A model generated the notes under the pieces. The model searched no databases and was not told the origin of the DNA. It saw nothing but the letters and a program-made list of their open reading frames with translations. Position numbers and translations under genes: made by a program. Of a stretch of 64,000 bases of DNA, positions 43,651 through 53,772 are shown in pieces. This DNA comes from Phaeovulum molybdatiresistens. Its GTDB lineage: Bacteria > Pseudomonadota > Alphaproteobacteria > Rhodobacterales > Rhodobacteraceae. The stretch spans positions 1 through 64,000 of the forward strand of contig NZ_JAMJFX010000001.1 of the NCBI RefSeq assembly GCF_023544865.1. Direction: 5' to 3'. Numbering within the stretch: the stretch's first letter is position 1; every line of letters starts with the position of its first letter.

Positions 43651-45621
43651 TCAGCCCCGGTTCATGCGGTTGTTGATCAGCTCTTCCACCACCGAGGGGT
43701 CGGCCAGCGTCGAGATGTCGCCCAGCGCGCCATAATCGTTTTCCGCGATCTTGCGCAGGATGCGGCGCATGATCTTGCCGGACCGGGTCTTGGGCAGGCC
43801 CGGCGCCCACTGGATCAGGTCGGGCTTGGCGATCGGGCCGATCTCGGTGCGGACCCAGGCCTCCAGCTCTTTGCGCAGGGCGTCGGTGGGTTCGACATCG
43901 TTCATCAGGGTGACATAGGCATAGATGCCCTGGCCCTTCAGTTCATGCGGATAGCCCACCACGGCGGCCTCGGCCACGGCAGCATGGGCCACCAGCGCGC
44001 TTTCCACCTCGGCGGTGCCCATCCGGTGGCCCGACACGTTGATCACGTCATCGACGCGGCCGGTGATCCAGTAATAGCCATCCGCATCACGCCGGCAGCC
44101 GTCGCCGGTAAAGTAATAGCCCTTGTACTGGCTGAAATAGGCCTCCTGGAAGCGTTCGTGATCGCCCCACAGCGTCCGCATCTGCCCCGGCCAGCTGTCG
44201 GAAATGCACAGCACGCCCTCGGCCTCGGTCTCGCCCTGGCGCACGGCGGTGTTGGCATCCAGCACCACCGGCTTGACGCCGAAGAAGGGCAGCGTGGCGG
44301 CACCCGGCTTGGTCGGCGTGGCATAGGGCAGCGGCGTGATCATGTGGCCGCCGGTTTCGGTCTGCCAGAAGGTATCGACAATGGGACATTTGCCCTTGCC
44401 GACGTGCTTGTCATACCAGACCCAGGCCTCGGGGTTGATCGGTTCGCCGACCGTGCCCAGAACGCGCAGCGACGACAGATCGTATTTTTCAACCCATTCC
44501 GGCCCCTGCCCCATCAACGAGCGGATCGCGGTGGGCGCGGTATAGAACTGCGTCACCTTGTGCTTTTCGCAGACCTGCCAGAAGCGGCCCGCATCGGGGA
44601 AGGTCGGCACGCCTTCGAACATCACCGTGGTCGCGCCATTGGCCAGCGGGCCATAGATGATGTAGCTGTGCCCGGTGACCCAGCCCACATCCGCCGTGCA
44701 CCAGAACACATCGCCGTCCTGATAGTCGAAGGTGTATTGATGCGTCATCGCGGCATAGACCAGATAGCCGCCGGTCGTATGCACCACACCCTTGGGCTTG
44801 CCCGTCGACCCCGAGGTATACAGGATGAACAGCGGATCTTCGGCCCCCATCGGCCGCGGCGGGCAATCGGGGCTGGCGTGGGCCATCAGTGCCTTGACGT
44901 CGACATCGCGGCCCTCAACCCAGGTGGTCTGGTCGCCGGTATGCTTGACCACAAGGCAACGCACCTTGTCGGAACAATGCAGAAGCGCCGCATCGGTGTT
45001 CGACTTCAGCGGCGTGCGCTTGCCCCCGCGGGGCGCGGTGTCTGCGGTGATGACGACCTTGGCGCCGCAGTCGTTGATCCGGTTCGCCAGCGCATCGGGC
45101 GAAAAGCCCGCAAAGACGATCGAGTGGATCGCGCCGATCCGGGCGCAGGCCAGCATGGCATAGGCCGCCTCGGGGATCATCGGCAGATAAATCACCACCC
45201 GGTCGCCGCGCATCACGCCCTGGCTCAACAGCACGTTGGCAAATCGGTTCACCCGCTCGGACAGCTGGCGATAGGTGATATGCTCGGCCGGGGTGTTCGG
45301 ATCATCGGGTTCAAAGATGATCGCGGTCTGATCGCCGCGCGTCGCCAGATGCCGGTCGATGCAATTGACCGAGGTGTTCAGAACCCCGTCCTCGAACCAT
45401 TTGATCGAGACCTGACCATAGGTGAAATCGGTGTTCTTGACCTTGGTATAAGGGGTGATCCAATCCAGCCGCTTGCCCTCGCGCGCCCAGAACTTGTCCG
45501 GATCCTGAATCGATTCGGAATACATCGCGCGATACTTTGCGGTATCGGCATGCGCCTTGTCATACCCTGCGGGAACGTCACGCAGCTGCGGGGCCATCGC
45601 CCCCTGATCCTGAGCGGCCAT
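43651..45621 (-). CDS. acs: Acetyl-CoA synthetase (AMP-forming)
   Basis: A 656-residue acetate-CoA ligase. The P-loop-like motif is [18 protein letters not shown] near residue 270; [12 protein letters not shown] and the [17 protein letters not shown] hinge follow; the catalytic, usually acetylated lysine is in [10 protein letters not shown] near 620. It makes acetyl-CoA, AMP and pyrophosphate from acetate. AGGAGG lies upstream of the ATG at 45621. It is the first gene of the acetate module and has an AT-rich leader region with an inverted repeat, likely its promoter. Confidence 0.96.
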   Translation of the reverse strand: MAAQDQGAMAPQLRDVPAGYDKAHADTAKYRAMYSESIQDPDKFWAREGKRLDWITPYTKVKNTDFTYGQVSIKWFEDGVLNTSVNCIDRHLATRGDQTAIIFEPDDPNTPAEHITYRQLSERVNRFANVLLSQGVMRGDRVVIYLPMIPEAAYAMLACARIGAIHSIVFAGFSPDALANRINDCGAKVVITADTAPRGGKRTPLKSNTDAALLHCSDKVRCLVVKHTGDQTTWVEGRDVDVKALMAHASPDCPPRPMGAEDPLFILYTSGSTGKPKGVVHTTGGYLVYAAMTHQYTFDYQDGDVFWCTADVGWVTGHSYIIYGPLANGATTVMFEGVPTFPDAGRFWQVCEKHKVTQFYTAPTAIRSLMGQGPEWVEKYDLSSLRVLGTVGEPINPEAWVWYDKHVGKGKCPIVDTFWQTETGGHMITPLPYATPTKPGAATLPFFGVKPVVLDANTAVRQGETEAEGVLCISDSWPGQMRTLWGDHERFQEAYFSQYKGYYFTGDGCRRDADGYYWITGRVDDVINVSGHRMGTAEVESALVAHAAVAEAAVVGYPHELKGQGIYAYVTLMNDVEPTDALRKELEAWVRTEIGPIAKPDLIQWAPGLPKTRSGKIMRRILRKIAENDYGALGDISTLADPSVVEELINNRMNRG

Positions 45622-45971
45622 CAGAAATCCTCCTACAAAACGCGGCGCCTGGCCGCATCGACCCCCGGCAAAAACCGAGGGCGCTCTACCCCGCAGGAAT
45701 TGTAAACCAATTCTGCCATTTCATGTAACCCCATTTGTGCATTTGATTTTTTTGTAAATTTTTTCACAGCAATCGCGATAACTTTGTTAATGTTTCGCAT
45801 GCTGCATAAATTTTGACATTTTGTTTCAAACCTTTGGCTGTTCACGCATCGGTGAAGATCCGCCGCAAGCGCGTGATCGCGCCGCGCCGCCGCACGGCAC
45901 GGCCAATCGCCGCGCCCGGGCGGCGCGGCGGCGGTGTCGCGTGAAGGGAATCGGGTGATTCGTAGGGCTGA
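45622..45971 (-). promoter_or_regulatory. AT-rich upstream region of acs
   Basis: This 350-base gap holds no gene that I can support. The part from about 45695 to 45840 is strikingly AT-rich compared with the surrounding GC-rich DNA, with runs of T and A, and is the probable promoter and regulator-binding region of the acs operon. The rest near 45850-45970 is GC-rich and lies after the SulP stop codon. No clear -35/-10 pair could be assigned by eye. Confidence 0.55.
45697..45713. promoter_or_regulatory. Inverted repeat upstream of acs
   Basis: Perfect 6-base arms GAATTG and CAATTC flank TAAAC. It is 75 bases upstream of the acs start codon, within the AT-rich region, and could be an operator for a regulator of acetate use. 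Confidence 0.4.
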
Positions 45972-47654
45972 TCAGGCGCTGGCGGCGCCATGCGCGGCCT
46001 GAACCGCGCCCTCGACGGTGGCGGCATGCGTGCACAGCGGCGCGCGCAGCCCCTGCGCCAGCAGCGCGCGGTGCAGCGCGGACCCGGCCCCCGCCAGCAC
46101 CAGCCTGCCCTGACGACGCTGCAGCTTTTCGGCCAGCGTCACCAGCATCCGCGCGCCGGTGGAATCGACGAAGCTGACCGCGGACAGGTCGATCACCACG
46201 GCGCGCGGGCGCTGGGCGATGCGGTCCAGGATCGTGCCCAGCCGCGCGACCGAGCCGAAGAACACCGCCCCGCGCAGGTGATACACAACAACATCCTCAT
46301 CCTGCGCAGAGGCAGTTTCGGGGGCGGCGGTTTCGGGTGCGGTGGGGGGACTGGCACGGTCGATCTGCGCCATTTCCGACATGTGGCGGATAAAGACCAG
46401 CCCGCCCAGGGCAAAGCCCACCACGATGCCCTCGGTCACGTCGCGGAACACCACCAGCAGGAAGGTCGCCAGCAACACGATCGCATCCCCGCGTGAGGCA
46501 CGCAAAAGCGCCGCGAATTCGTGCTTTTCGATCATGTTCCAGGCGACAATCGCCAAAAGCCCCGCCAACGCCGCCAGCGGGATATAGCTGGCAAGCGGGG
46601 CGGCGATCGCCATGAAGCCCAGGATGAACAGCGCATGCAGCATCCCCGCCACCGGACCATGCGCGCCCGCGCGCACATTGGTCGCGGTGCGCGCAATGGT
46701 ACCCGTGACGCAAAAGCCGCCAAAGATCGCCGCCCCCGCATTGGCCACGCCCTGCGCGATCAGCTCGGTGTTGGACCGGTGCTGCGTGCCCGACATGCCA
46801 TCGGCCACCATCGCCGACAAAAGCGATTCAATCGCGCCCAGCAACGTGAAGCTGATCGCCCAGGGCAGTGCCGCGCGCACCGCCTCAAGGCTCAGATCGG
46901 GCAGCGCGGGCACCGGCAGAACGCGCGGCAGTTCGCCAAAGCGCGTGCCGATCGTATCCACCTGCAGCCCCATCACCGCCACCACGGCCGAGGCCGCCGC
47001 CACCCCGATCAGCAGCGAGGGCCAGCGCGGCCGCAGCCGCTTGACCACCTCGATCAGCACGATGGTCGCCAGCGCCACGGCCAGCGCCTGCGCGCTGAAA
47101 CTGGCGCGCGCGGCCCAAAGCGCCTCAAACTTGTGCAAGATCTCGCCCGGTTCGGGGCCCGTCAGGGTCAGGCCGAACAGATCCTTGATCTGGCCCGCAA
47201 AAATGATCACCCCGATGCCCGAGGTGAAGCCAACCGTCACCGGATAGGGCATGAAGCGGATGTAGCTGCCCAGCCGCAGCAGCCCCAGCGCCACCAGCAT
47301 GATCCCCGACAGGAAAGTCGCCAGGATCAGCCCCTCGACGCCGGTGGCCAGAACGCAGGCCGCAACCAGCACGATGAACGCCCCCGCCGGCCCGCCGATC
47401 TGAAACCGCGATCCGCCCAGCGCCGAAACCAGAAAGCCCCCGACAATGGCCGTGTAAAGCCCGCGTTCCGGCCCCACCCCCGAGGCGATCGCGATCGCCA
47501 TCGACAGGGGCAGCGCGACAATGGCCACCGTCAGCCCCGCCACCGCATCGGCGCGCAGGGCGGACACCGAATAGCCCTCGGACAGGGCGGTCAGAAGTTT
47601 GGGACGCAACGGCTCGCGATACTCAGCGCGCCCTTGGCGGCTTGCAGGGATCAT
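45972..47654 (-). CDS. SulP/SLC26-family anion transporter with STAS domain
   Basis: A 560-residue transporter. The membrane domain (about 35-420) has about 12-14 helices and the SulP hallmarks LPLSMAIAIASGV, GLYTAIVGGFLVSALGGS and GLFSG-like segments. A C-terminal STAS domain (about 445-550) contains VVIDLSAVSFVDSTGARML, with the DST motif. It could move sulfate, bicarbonate or a dicarboxylate; the substrate is not clear from sequence. The ATG at 47654 is used; the frame is open to 47804 but would overlap the divergent gene. It does not appear to be in an operon. Confidence 0.9.
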   Translation of the reverse strand: MIPASRQGRAEYREPLRPKLLTALSEGYSVSALRADAVAGLTVAIVALPLSMAIAIASGVGPERGLYTAIVGGFLVSALGGSRFQIGGPAGAFIVLVAACVLATGVEGLILATFLSGIMLVALGLLRLGSYIRFMPYPVTVGFTSGIGVIIFAGQIKDLFGLTLTGPEPGEILHKFEALWAARASFSAQALAVALATIVLIEVVKRLRPRWPSLLIGVAAASAVVAVMGLQVDTIGTRFGELPRVLPVPALPDLSLEAVRAALPWAISFTLLGAIESLLSAMVADGMSGTQHRSNTELIAQGVANAGAAIFGGFCVTGTIARTATNVRAGAHGPVAGMLHALFILGFMAIAAPLASYIPLAALAGLLAIVAWNMIEKHEFAALLRASRGDAIVLLATFLLVVFRDVTEGIVVGFALGGLVFIRHMSEMAQIDRASPPTAPETAAPETASAQDEDVVVYHLRGAVFFGSVARLGTILDRIAQRPRAVVIDLSAVSFVDSTGARMLVTLAEKLQRRQGRLVLAGAGSALHRALLAQGLRAPLCTHAATVEGAVQAAHGAASA

Positions 47655-47725
47655 GGCAGGATTTTCCGATCGGATACGCCAACTGAGCGCGCCGCCCACC
47701 CGATTGTCAAGCAGGCTGATGTCCG

Positions 47726-48214
47726 ATGCCCCTTCCCCCGTCCCCGATCCGTGAAACCGACGATGCCGCCCGCAATCTGGCCCGCAGCCTGATCGCCGCA
47801 GCACGGTTTGGCGCGATCGGCACGCTAAGCCCCGAAACCGGCGCGCCGGTTGTCACCCGCATCGCGTTGGGGCCGGGGCCGGATGGCGGGTTGTGGACAC
47901 TGGTGTCGGGGCTGGCGCAACACGCCCACGCCCTGCGCCATGATCCGCGCGCGGGCCTGTTGCTGGGTGAACCGGGCCCCAAGGGCGACCCGTTGACGCA
48001 TCCCCGGCTTAGCCTGTCGGTGCTGGCCCATCCGATGGCGGGTGATGACCCGGGCCGCCCCGCCTTGCGCCAGCACTGGCTGGCCGATCATCCGAAGGCG
48101 GCTGTTTACATCGACCTGCCGGATTTCTTCTTCATCCGCTTTCAGATCCTGTCAGGCGCGCTGAATGGCGGCTTTGCGCGTGCCTATCGCCTGACGCCCG
48201 AGGATCTGGCCTGA
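47726..48214 (+). CDS. Pyridoxamine 5'-phosphate oxidase-like split-barrel protein (HugZ-like)
   Basis: A 162-residue protein with a PNPOx-like FMN-binding split-barrel layout: RSLIAAARFGAIGTLSPETG, then TRIALGPGPDG, HAHALRHDPRAGLLLGEPGPKGDPLTHPRLSL. The GDPLTHPRLSL segment is typical of the HugZ-related haem-utilisation group. No HugZ C-terminal domain is present, so it is a short form. It is divergent from the SulP gene (71-base gap) and convergent with the spike-like gene. Function uncertain. Confidence 0.8.
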   Translation: MPLPPSPIRETDDAARNLARSLIAAARFGAIGTLSPETGAPVVTRIALGPGPDGGLWTLVSGLAQHAHALRHDPRAGLLLGEPGPKGDPLTHPRLSLSVLAHPMAGDDPGRPALRQHWLADHPKAAVYIDLPDFFFIRFQILSGALNGGFARAYRLTPEDLA

Positions 48215-48256
48215 CCGGGCGGGCGCCGCGACGCCCGCCCACCGTCCCGCCCCCCG

Positions 48257-50548
48257 TCAGTTCGGGTTGTCCATCCGGATCTTCATCTGCAGCCGCCCCT
48301 TGGCCGCCTGCGCCCAGTGCACCGTGACCTGATTGCGCGCCGCCCCCTGTTCGACATTGACATAGGGCATCTCGGTCAGCCGCGCGCCGGCCGCATTGGT
48401 GATCGGCCCCTCGGCCACCAGGCTTTCCACATTGCGCGCCCAGCCGCCAAAGGGCAGATAGGCGGCGGGGTTCACCGTCCAGACCGTCTGTGCGCTGGCC
48501 TGATCGACCTGCAGCATCACCGGGTTCGTCACGAATTGCGTGACCCCGTTGAAGATGTTGCCTTCAAAGCGAATGTTGCGCATCCGCTCATTGTTCAGCG
48601 CGGCAAAGGTCGTATCGACCTTTTCAATCCGGTCCACCGTGCCGTTCAGCGCCTTGAACACATTGTCGCCCACCGTCAGCCCGTGGATGAAATGCCCCGC
48701 CCCATAGGGCTTGACCGAAAACCAGGTGAACCACGGTGCCACGTTGATGCAGACAAAGGTATTGCCGCTGACCGTCAGCCCGCCAAAGGAATATTCGGTG
48801 CCGAAATCCGGGCTGGGCGCATATTCATTGGTCCATTCGATCACCGAATTGTCGATGTAATTGCCCGTCACCGCCGATTGCACATTGGTCTGGGTGAACA
48901 CCAACCCCGCGGTGCGCAGGCCTGCGGTTTCCTCATCGCCCTGAAACCAGTGGTTGCCCACGATCAGATGCCCCGATCCGTTCAGGATCATCGTCGTGCC
49001 AAAGCGCACAAAGCGCGAGTCGCGGATCTTGGCGTCATTGGCATTGACGTTCAGCGCGACCGATTTGCGGTTCTGCGCGGGCGTCAGCATCTCATCGGAC
49101 AGGAACTGGCAGCGGTCGATCAGGATGTCCTGGCAGCCCCGCCCGATCGAGGTGATGCCCCGGTCCTTGGGGCGCACCACATAACTGTCGCGCAGATGAA
49201 ACGCCTCGCCCCCCGGCGACAGCAGGATGCAGCTGGCCATCCCGTTGCACAGGAATTCCACATCGTCGATGTTGAACCGATCCAGCTTGTCCAGCCCCGC
49301 GAAATCCAGCACGTATTTATAACGCCGGAAGCTCAGCGTGCGGGTGCCCGACCCGCCATACAGCGGCTGCGACAGCGTGACCGTGCCCGCCCCCACATTG
49401 ACCGCGCGCACATAAACCTCGCGCCCCACGCCCGCGCCGGTGACATGCGCGCCCACCGGGATGTTGGCGACATTGGCCACATTGCTTAACGTCGTGGGCT
49501 GGGCCACCGCATAGGTCGCGGTGGAACTGACCACCGTATCCGCCCAGGCCGGGCCGCCCACCACGTTGAACTGCCCGTTGCGCAGCACACGGCGGTTGGA
49601 AAAGCTGGTCAGATCGGGCGCCAGCGCCTTCACGTCGATCGGCTCGCTCACCTCGACGCGGCGGCCCTTCAGGTCCAGCGTATTGTGGTCGGTATAGGAA
49701 AACAGCGCCTGCAACGCCTTCTTGAAGCCCAGAAGCTCATCCCCGAAGGCCTCGGCATAGGTCGGGAAATCAAAGCTCGACAACAGCGACAACCGCGCCG
49801 CCGTGAGCATCACCAGCCGGCCTTCAAACCGGATCGGCGCGGCGATGGAAATCGAACTGTTGATGCGATAATCCCCCGCCGGCACCAGGATCGACCGCCC
49901 CCCCGCCGCCGCATCCGCCGCCAGAAACGCCGCCGCGTCATTGCTGACCCCGTCGCCCTTGGCGCCATAATCGCGCACATCGACCCAATCCATCATGTCG
50001 CGCAGAAAGGCTGCGGTGATATCCTCGATCTGAATATCGTCGATGCGCACGATCCCGCCATTGGGCCCGGTCAGATCCAGCCCGAAATGGCCATAGATCG
50101 GCGTGGTGCCCCAGGGCATGTCCACCCCGCCGCGGCTGCCGGTGCCCACGATCGCGCTGATCGTCTCGACCCGGCCATAGGCGCTCAGCTGCACGGCGGG
50201 GCCGGTCTCGACCAGCCCATCGACATGGCTGCCATTGCCGCGCGCGGCATAGCCTGCGATACGCACGGCGGGCAGGTTGCCGCTGACCGCCTTCACTCGC
50301 GCCGTGATGCGCAGATAGCACCCCGGCAGGATCGGGGTCTGCCCCATCGACCGCAGCTTTTGCGTGGGCGCGATCTTGACCATCTCCAGACAGCTGGCGA
50401 AATCCTGATCGCCGCTCACCAGCGCGGCATTGACCGCCCCCGCATAGGTGGACGACCCCGGCGTGCCATCGCCGCTGGACCAGACATCCAGCCCCAGTTC
50501 GAAAGCCGGCGGCATCAGCACCAGCCCGTCGGTAATCGCCTTGTTCAT
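48257..50548 (-). CDS. Right-handed beta-helix protein, phage/GTA spike-like
   Basis: A 763-residue protein. The first 200 residues form a jelly-roll-like domain (VWSSGDGTPGSSTYAGAV, LRITARVKAVSG). Then a pectate-lyase-superfamily start, WVDVRDYGAKGDGVSNDAAAF, leads into a long beta-helix with repeated GNxF/GNHWF/SGNTFV turns, typical of tailspike fibres that bind or cut polysaccharide. From memory it resembles head-spike fibre proteins of the Rhodobacterales gene transfer agent; this is not checked. Start at 50548 has GGGG at good spacing; an ATG at 50554 is also possible. No other phage or gene-transfer-agent structural gene lies in the window. Confidence 0.85.
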   Translation of the reverse strand: MNKAITDGLVLMPPAFELGLDVWSSGDGTPGSSTYAGAVNAALVSGDQDFASCLEMVKIAPTQKLRSMGQTPILPGCYLRITARVKAVSGNLPAVRIAGYAARGNGSHVDGLVETGPAVQLSAYGRVETISAIVGTGSRGGVDMPWGTTPIYGHFGLDLTGPNGGIVRIDDIQIEDITAAFLRDMMDWVDVRDYGAKGDGVSNDAAAFLAADAAAGGRSILVPAGDYRINSSISIAAPIRFEGRLVMLTAARLSLLSSFDFPTYAEAFGDELLGFKKALQALFSYTDHNTLDLKGRRVEVSEPIDVKALAPDLTSFSNRRVLRNGQFNVVGGPAWADTVVSSTATYAVAQPTTLSNVANVANIPVGAHVTGAGVGREVYVRAVNVGAGTVTLSQPLYGGSGTRTLSFRRYKYVLDFAGLDKLDRFNIDDVEFLCNGMASCILLSPGGEAFHLRDSYVVRPKDRGITSIGRGCQDILIDRCQFLSDEMLTPAQNRKSVALNVNANDAKIRDSRFVRFGTTMILNGSGHLIVGNHWFQGDEETAGLRTAGLVFTQTNVQSAVTGNYIDNSVIEWTNEYAPSPDFGTEYSFGGLTVSGNTFVCINVAPWFTWFSVKPYGAGHFIHGLTVGDNVFKALNGTVDRIEKVDTTFAALNNERMRNIRFEGNIFNGVTQFVTNPVMLQVDQASAQTVWTVNPAAYLPFGGWARNVESLVAEGPITNAAGARLTEMPYVNVEQGAARNQVTVHWAQAAKGRLQMKIRMDNPN

Positions 50549-50779
50549 CCGCATTTCCCCTTGCTGTTCGCGCCCGGCCGGGCCACCAGGCCCCGGATTG
50601 CCCTGCCGGTTGACCGCGCGCCGTGATCCCGGCACGCCAAGGGGTAGCGCCAAAGCCTGAAGAACCGTTCAGCCCACCGCGCGCTGCTCCGCCCGCGCGC
50701 GCAACACGCCGTCACTACCCTGTCACGGGCCTTCTTCATCAAGGGCCAAGCTGTGCTATCCTTTCTGCAGGAGTCCGCC

Positions 50780-51616
50780 ATGACCTACGCCTTCCTGCCC
50801 AAAGACCGAAACGTCACCCAGGCGCTGCGCCGCATCGCCTGCGCCGAACTTGACGCGGCGATCGCGCTTGCCGCGCAGCCCCCGCATCCCGGCCAGATCC
50901 ACGCCTTGCGCAAATCGGTCAAGAAGACCCGCGGCCTGCTGCGCCTGGTGCAGCCGCGGTTCGATGCGTTCGCCACCGAAAACGCCGCGCTGCGCGATGC
51001 CGCCCACCTGATCGCCCATGCCCGCGACGCCGAGGTGCTGCAAGCCACGCTGGCCCGCCTGCCCGCGCATCGCGCCACCGCCCAGCTGGCCAGCACCCTG
51101 CCCCCGCCCCAACCCGAAAGCGAACAGGCGCTTGCCGCCTTCCGCGCCGCGTTGCAGCCGATCCGCGACCGCGCCGGGCGTTGGTCGGTGAAGGGCAAGG
51201 ACTTCGCCGCGCTACACGACGGCCTGACCGATGGCTGGACCCGCGCGCGCAAGGGCCTGCGCAAATGGCGCCGCAGCGGGCGCGACGACGACCTGCACGC
51301 CTGGCGCATCCGGGTGAAACACCACTGGTATCACGCCCGCCTGCTGGAACCGATCTGGCCCGAGATGATGGCCCCCCATATCACCGCCGCCGATGCCTTG
51401 GGCGAAATGCTGGGCGATCACCACGACCTGACCATCCTGCGCGCGCAACTGGAAGGCCAGGGCAAGCCCGCCGCGCCCGTGATCAAGGACATCGCCAAAC
51501 GGCAAAAGTCGATTGAAAAACAGGCGCTCGCACTGGGCGAACGCCTGTTTGCCGAACCCGCCGAACCGCTGGTCGCGCGCTGGGGCGCGTGGTGGCGGCT
51601 GTCGCGTCAGGCCTGA
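50780..51616 (+). CDS. CHAD domain protein
   Basis: A 278-residue all-helical CHAD protein. The conserved histidines and basic residues are visible in [19 protein letters not shown] and [17 protein letters not shown], plus [15 protein letters not shown] domains bind inorganic polyphosphate granules; there is no CYTH triphosphatase domain here. AGGAG lies 5-6 bases upstream of the ATG. The end overlaps the convergent lysK gene by 10 bases. Confidence 0.9.
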   Translation: MTYAFLPKDRNVTQALRRIACAELDAAIALAAQPPHPGQIHALRKSVKKTRGLLRLVQPRFDAFATENAALRDAAHLIAHARDAEVLQATLARLPAHRATAQLASTLPPPQPESEQALAAFRAALQPIRDRAGRWSVKGKDFAALHDGLTDGWTRARKGLRKWRRSGRDDDLHAWRIRVKHHWYHARLLEPIWPEMMAPHITAADALGEMLGDHHDLTILRAQLEGQGKPAAPVIKDIAKRQKSIEKQALALGERLFAEPAEPLVARWGAWWRLSRQA

Positions 51617-53211
51617 ACCAGACCGCCCGCCAGCGCGCGCTCCATAAGCGCCACGGTTTCATCCACACCATAAAGCGCGATGAACCCGCCAAAGCGCGGC
51701 CCCTGGCTTGCGCCCAGCAACACCTCATAAAGCGCGGTGAACCAGTCGCGCAGCGGGTCAAACCCATGTTCGCGCCCGATCGCAAAGACGATGGTTTGCA
51801 GCCCCTCGGTCGGGTCCTCGAAGGTCAGGTGCAGATCCTGTTTCGGCAGCGCCTTCAGCTGCGCCACCAGATCCTGCATCGCCGCGCGCTCCTTGTCGCT
51901 GGGCAGGCGGAACACCCGCGTCGGCGCCACGAAATCACGGAAATAGCGCACCGCGAATTCCGCCGCCTGGTCCAGATCGGGATGCGTTGCGGGGTCGGCC
52001 TCGGGCGCATAGCGCTTGATAAAGCCCCACAGCCCCGCCTTGCCGCTGGCCCCCGCCACGCTGGCCAGGTTCAGCAGCATCGCGAACGGCACCACCATCT
52101 TCGATTCCGGCGGGTTGCCGCCGTGGATGTGCCAGACCGGGTTGTCCACCTGTTTGTCCAGCGTCTGGCCGGGATAGGCCTTCAGCTGCTGGTGATATTC
52201 GTCCACCGCCTTGGGGATCACGTCGAAATACATCCGCTTGGCGGTCTTCGGCTTGAGATACATGAAATAGCTCAGGCTTTCCGTCGAGGCATAGGTCAGC
52301 CATTCGTCGATCGACAGCCCGTTGCCCTTCGACTTGGAAATCTTCTCGCCCTTGTCATCCAGGAACAGCTCATAGGTGAAGTGTTCGGGCGCGCGCCCCC
52401 CCAGCACGCGGCAGATCCCGTCATAGATCGGCGTGTTGGTGGAATGGTCCTTGCCATACATCTCAAAGTCCACATCCAGCGCGGCCCAGCGCGCGCCGAA
52501 ATCGGGCTTCCACTGCAACTTCACATTGCCGCCGGTGACCGGCAGCGTCCATTCGCGGCCCTCTTCGTCGTCAAAGGTGATGGTGCCGGCCTTGGCATCC
52601 ACATTCTTCATCGGCACATAAAGCACCCGGCCCGTTTCGGGATGGATCGGCAGGAAGCACGAATAGGTCTGCTGGCGTTCCTCGCGCAGCGATTTCAGCA
52701 TGATCGCCATGATCTCATCATAGCGTTCCGCCGCGCGCAGCAGGATCGCGTCGAACTTGCCGGATTTGTAATACTCGGTCGCGCTGGCGAATTCATAGTC
52801 GAACCCGAACGTATCCAGGAACCGGCGCAGCATGGCGTTGTTGTGATGCCCAAAGCTTTCATATTCGCCGAACGGGTCGGGCACCGCGGTCAGCGGCTTT
52901 TGCATATGCTCGCGAAGCATGTCCTGCTGGGGCACGTTTTCGGGCACCTTGCGCATCCCGTCCATATCGTCGGAAAAGCACAGAAGTTTCGTCGGAATGT
53001 CGCTGATCACCTCAAAGGCGCGGCGCACCATCGTCGTGCGCGCCACCTCGCCGAAGGTGCCAATATGGGGCAGACCGCTGGGGCCATAGCCCGTTTCAAA
53101 CAGTACATATCCCTTTTCGGGCGGCGCCTTTTCATAGCGTTTCAGCACCCGGCGCGCTTCCTCGAAAGGCCAGGCTTTAGAGTTCATCGCGGCATCGCGC
53201 AGGGTTGTCAT
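51607..53211 (-). CDS. lysK: Class I lysyl-tRNA synthetase
   Basis: A 534-residue class I LysRS, the archaeal type that replaces class II LysRS in many Alphaproteobacteria. The HIGH-type motif is [12 protein letters not shown] near residue 45-56 and the KMSKS-type motif is KISKSKGNG near 295. The rest is the helical anticodon-binding region. The start ATG at 53211 lies 111 bases from the divergent TerB-like gene. The 3' end overlaps the CHAD gene by 10 bases, in convergent orientation. Confidence 0.95.
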   Translation of the reverse strand: MTTLRDAAMNSKAWPFEEARRVLKRYEKAPPEKGYVLFETGYGPSGLPHIGTFGEVARTTMVRRAFEVISDIPTKLLCFSDDMDGMRKVPENVPQQDMLREHMQKPLTAVPDPFGEYESFGHHNNAMLRRFLDTFGFDYEFASATEYYKSGKFDAILLRAAERYDEIMAIMLKSLREERQQTYSCFLPIHPETGRVLYVPMKNVDAKAGTITFDDEEGREWTLPVTGGNVKLQWKPDFGARWAALDVDFEMYGKDHSTNTPIYDGICRVLGGRAPEHFTYELFLDDKGEKISKSKGNGLSIDEWLTYASTESLSYFMYLKPKTAKRMYFDVIPKAVDEYHQQLKAYPGQTLDKQVDNPVWHIHGGNPPESKMVVPFAMLLNLASVAGASGKAGLWGFIKRYAPEADPATHPDLDQAAEFAVRYFRDFVAPTRVFRLPSDKERAAMQDLVAQLKALPKQDLHLTFEDPTEGLQTIVFAIGREHGFDPLRDWFTALYEVLLGASQGPRFGGFIALYGVDETVALMERALAGGLVQA

Positions 53212-53322
53212 GGTCTACCTCATTCCGGGCGCCCCTTGCGCCCACCGCGCCCCACCTATTGAACGGGGGGGCAATCGTCAATAATTTGCACCAAGGCCGA
53301 TCCCCGGCGCCCCCAGATCAGG

Positions 53323-53754
53323 ATGACAGACGTGTCCGACACCCTTCCCTCACTTTCCCCGCAAGACGCGCTGGTTGCCGTCATGGTCGCCGTCTCGGTC
53401 TCGGATGAAACGATCCGCACCGCCGAACTGCTGGCGATCGAACGCATGGTCAACCACATGCCGATCTTTGCCGCCTATGACATCGACCGCATCCGTGCGG
53501 TGGCGCAAACCGTCTATGCGCTGTTTGAAGAGGAAGAGGGGCTGGACGCGCTCTTCGGCCTGGTCCGCGATGCGCTGCCCGAAAAGCTTCATGAAACCGC
53601 CTATGCGCTGGCCTGCGACGTGGCCGCCGCAGATGGCCGCCTGCATGAGGTGGAATTGCGCATGCTGGAAGAGGTTCGCCACGAACTGAACGTGGATCGC
53701 CTGCATGCCGCCGCCATCGAATGGGGCGCGCGGGTGCGCCATCTGAACCTGTAA
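53323..53754 (+). CDS. TerB-like tellurite-resistance family protein
   Basis: A 143-residue helical protein resembling the TerB domain: SPQDALVAVMVAVSVSDETIR, then VAAADGRLHEVELRMLEEVRHEL with the two acidic pairs typical of TerB-type metal-binding motifs. No other ter gene is present, so tellurite resistance should not be assumed. It is convergent with dacB (18-base gap). Confidence 0.85.
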   Translation: MTDVSDTLPSLSPQDALVAVMVAVSVSDETIRTAELLAIERMVNHMPIFAAYDIDRIRAVAQTVYALFEEEEGLDALFGLVRDALPEKLHETAYALACDVAAADGRLHEVELRMLEEVRHELNVDRLHAAAIEWGARVRHLNL

Positions 53755-53772
53755 CGCCGCCGCCCCGGCCGC

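Noticed and set aside
46521..47792. Open frame of about 420 codons on the plus strand opposite the SulP gene
   Set aside because: Antisense shadow of transmembrane coding sequence; composition is dominated by Arg, Gln and His.
48257..53754. Possible prophage around the spike-like gene
   Set aside because: No integrase, terminase, portal, capsid, lysis gene or attachment repeat is present. Neighbours are housekeeping or metabolic genes.
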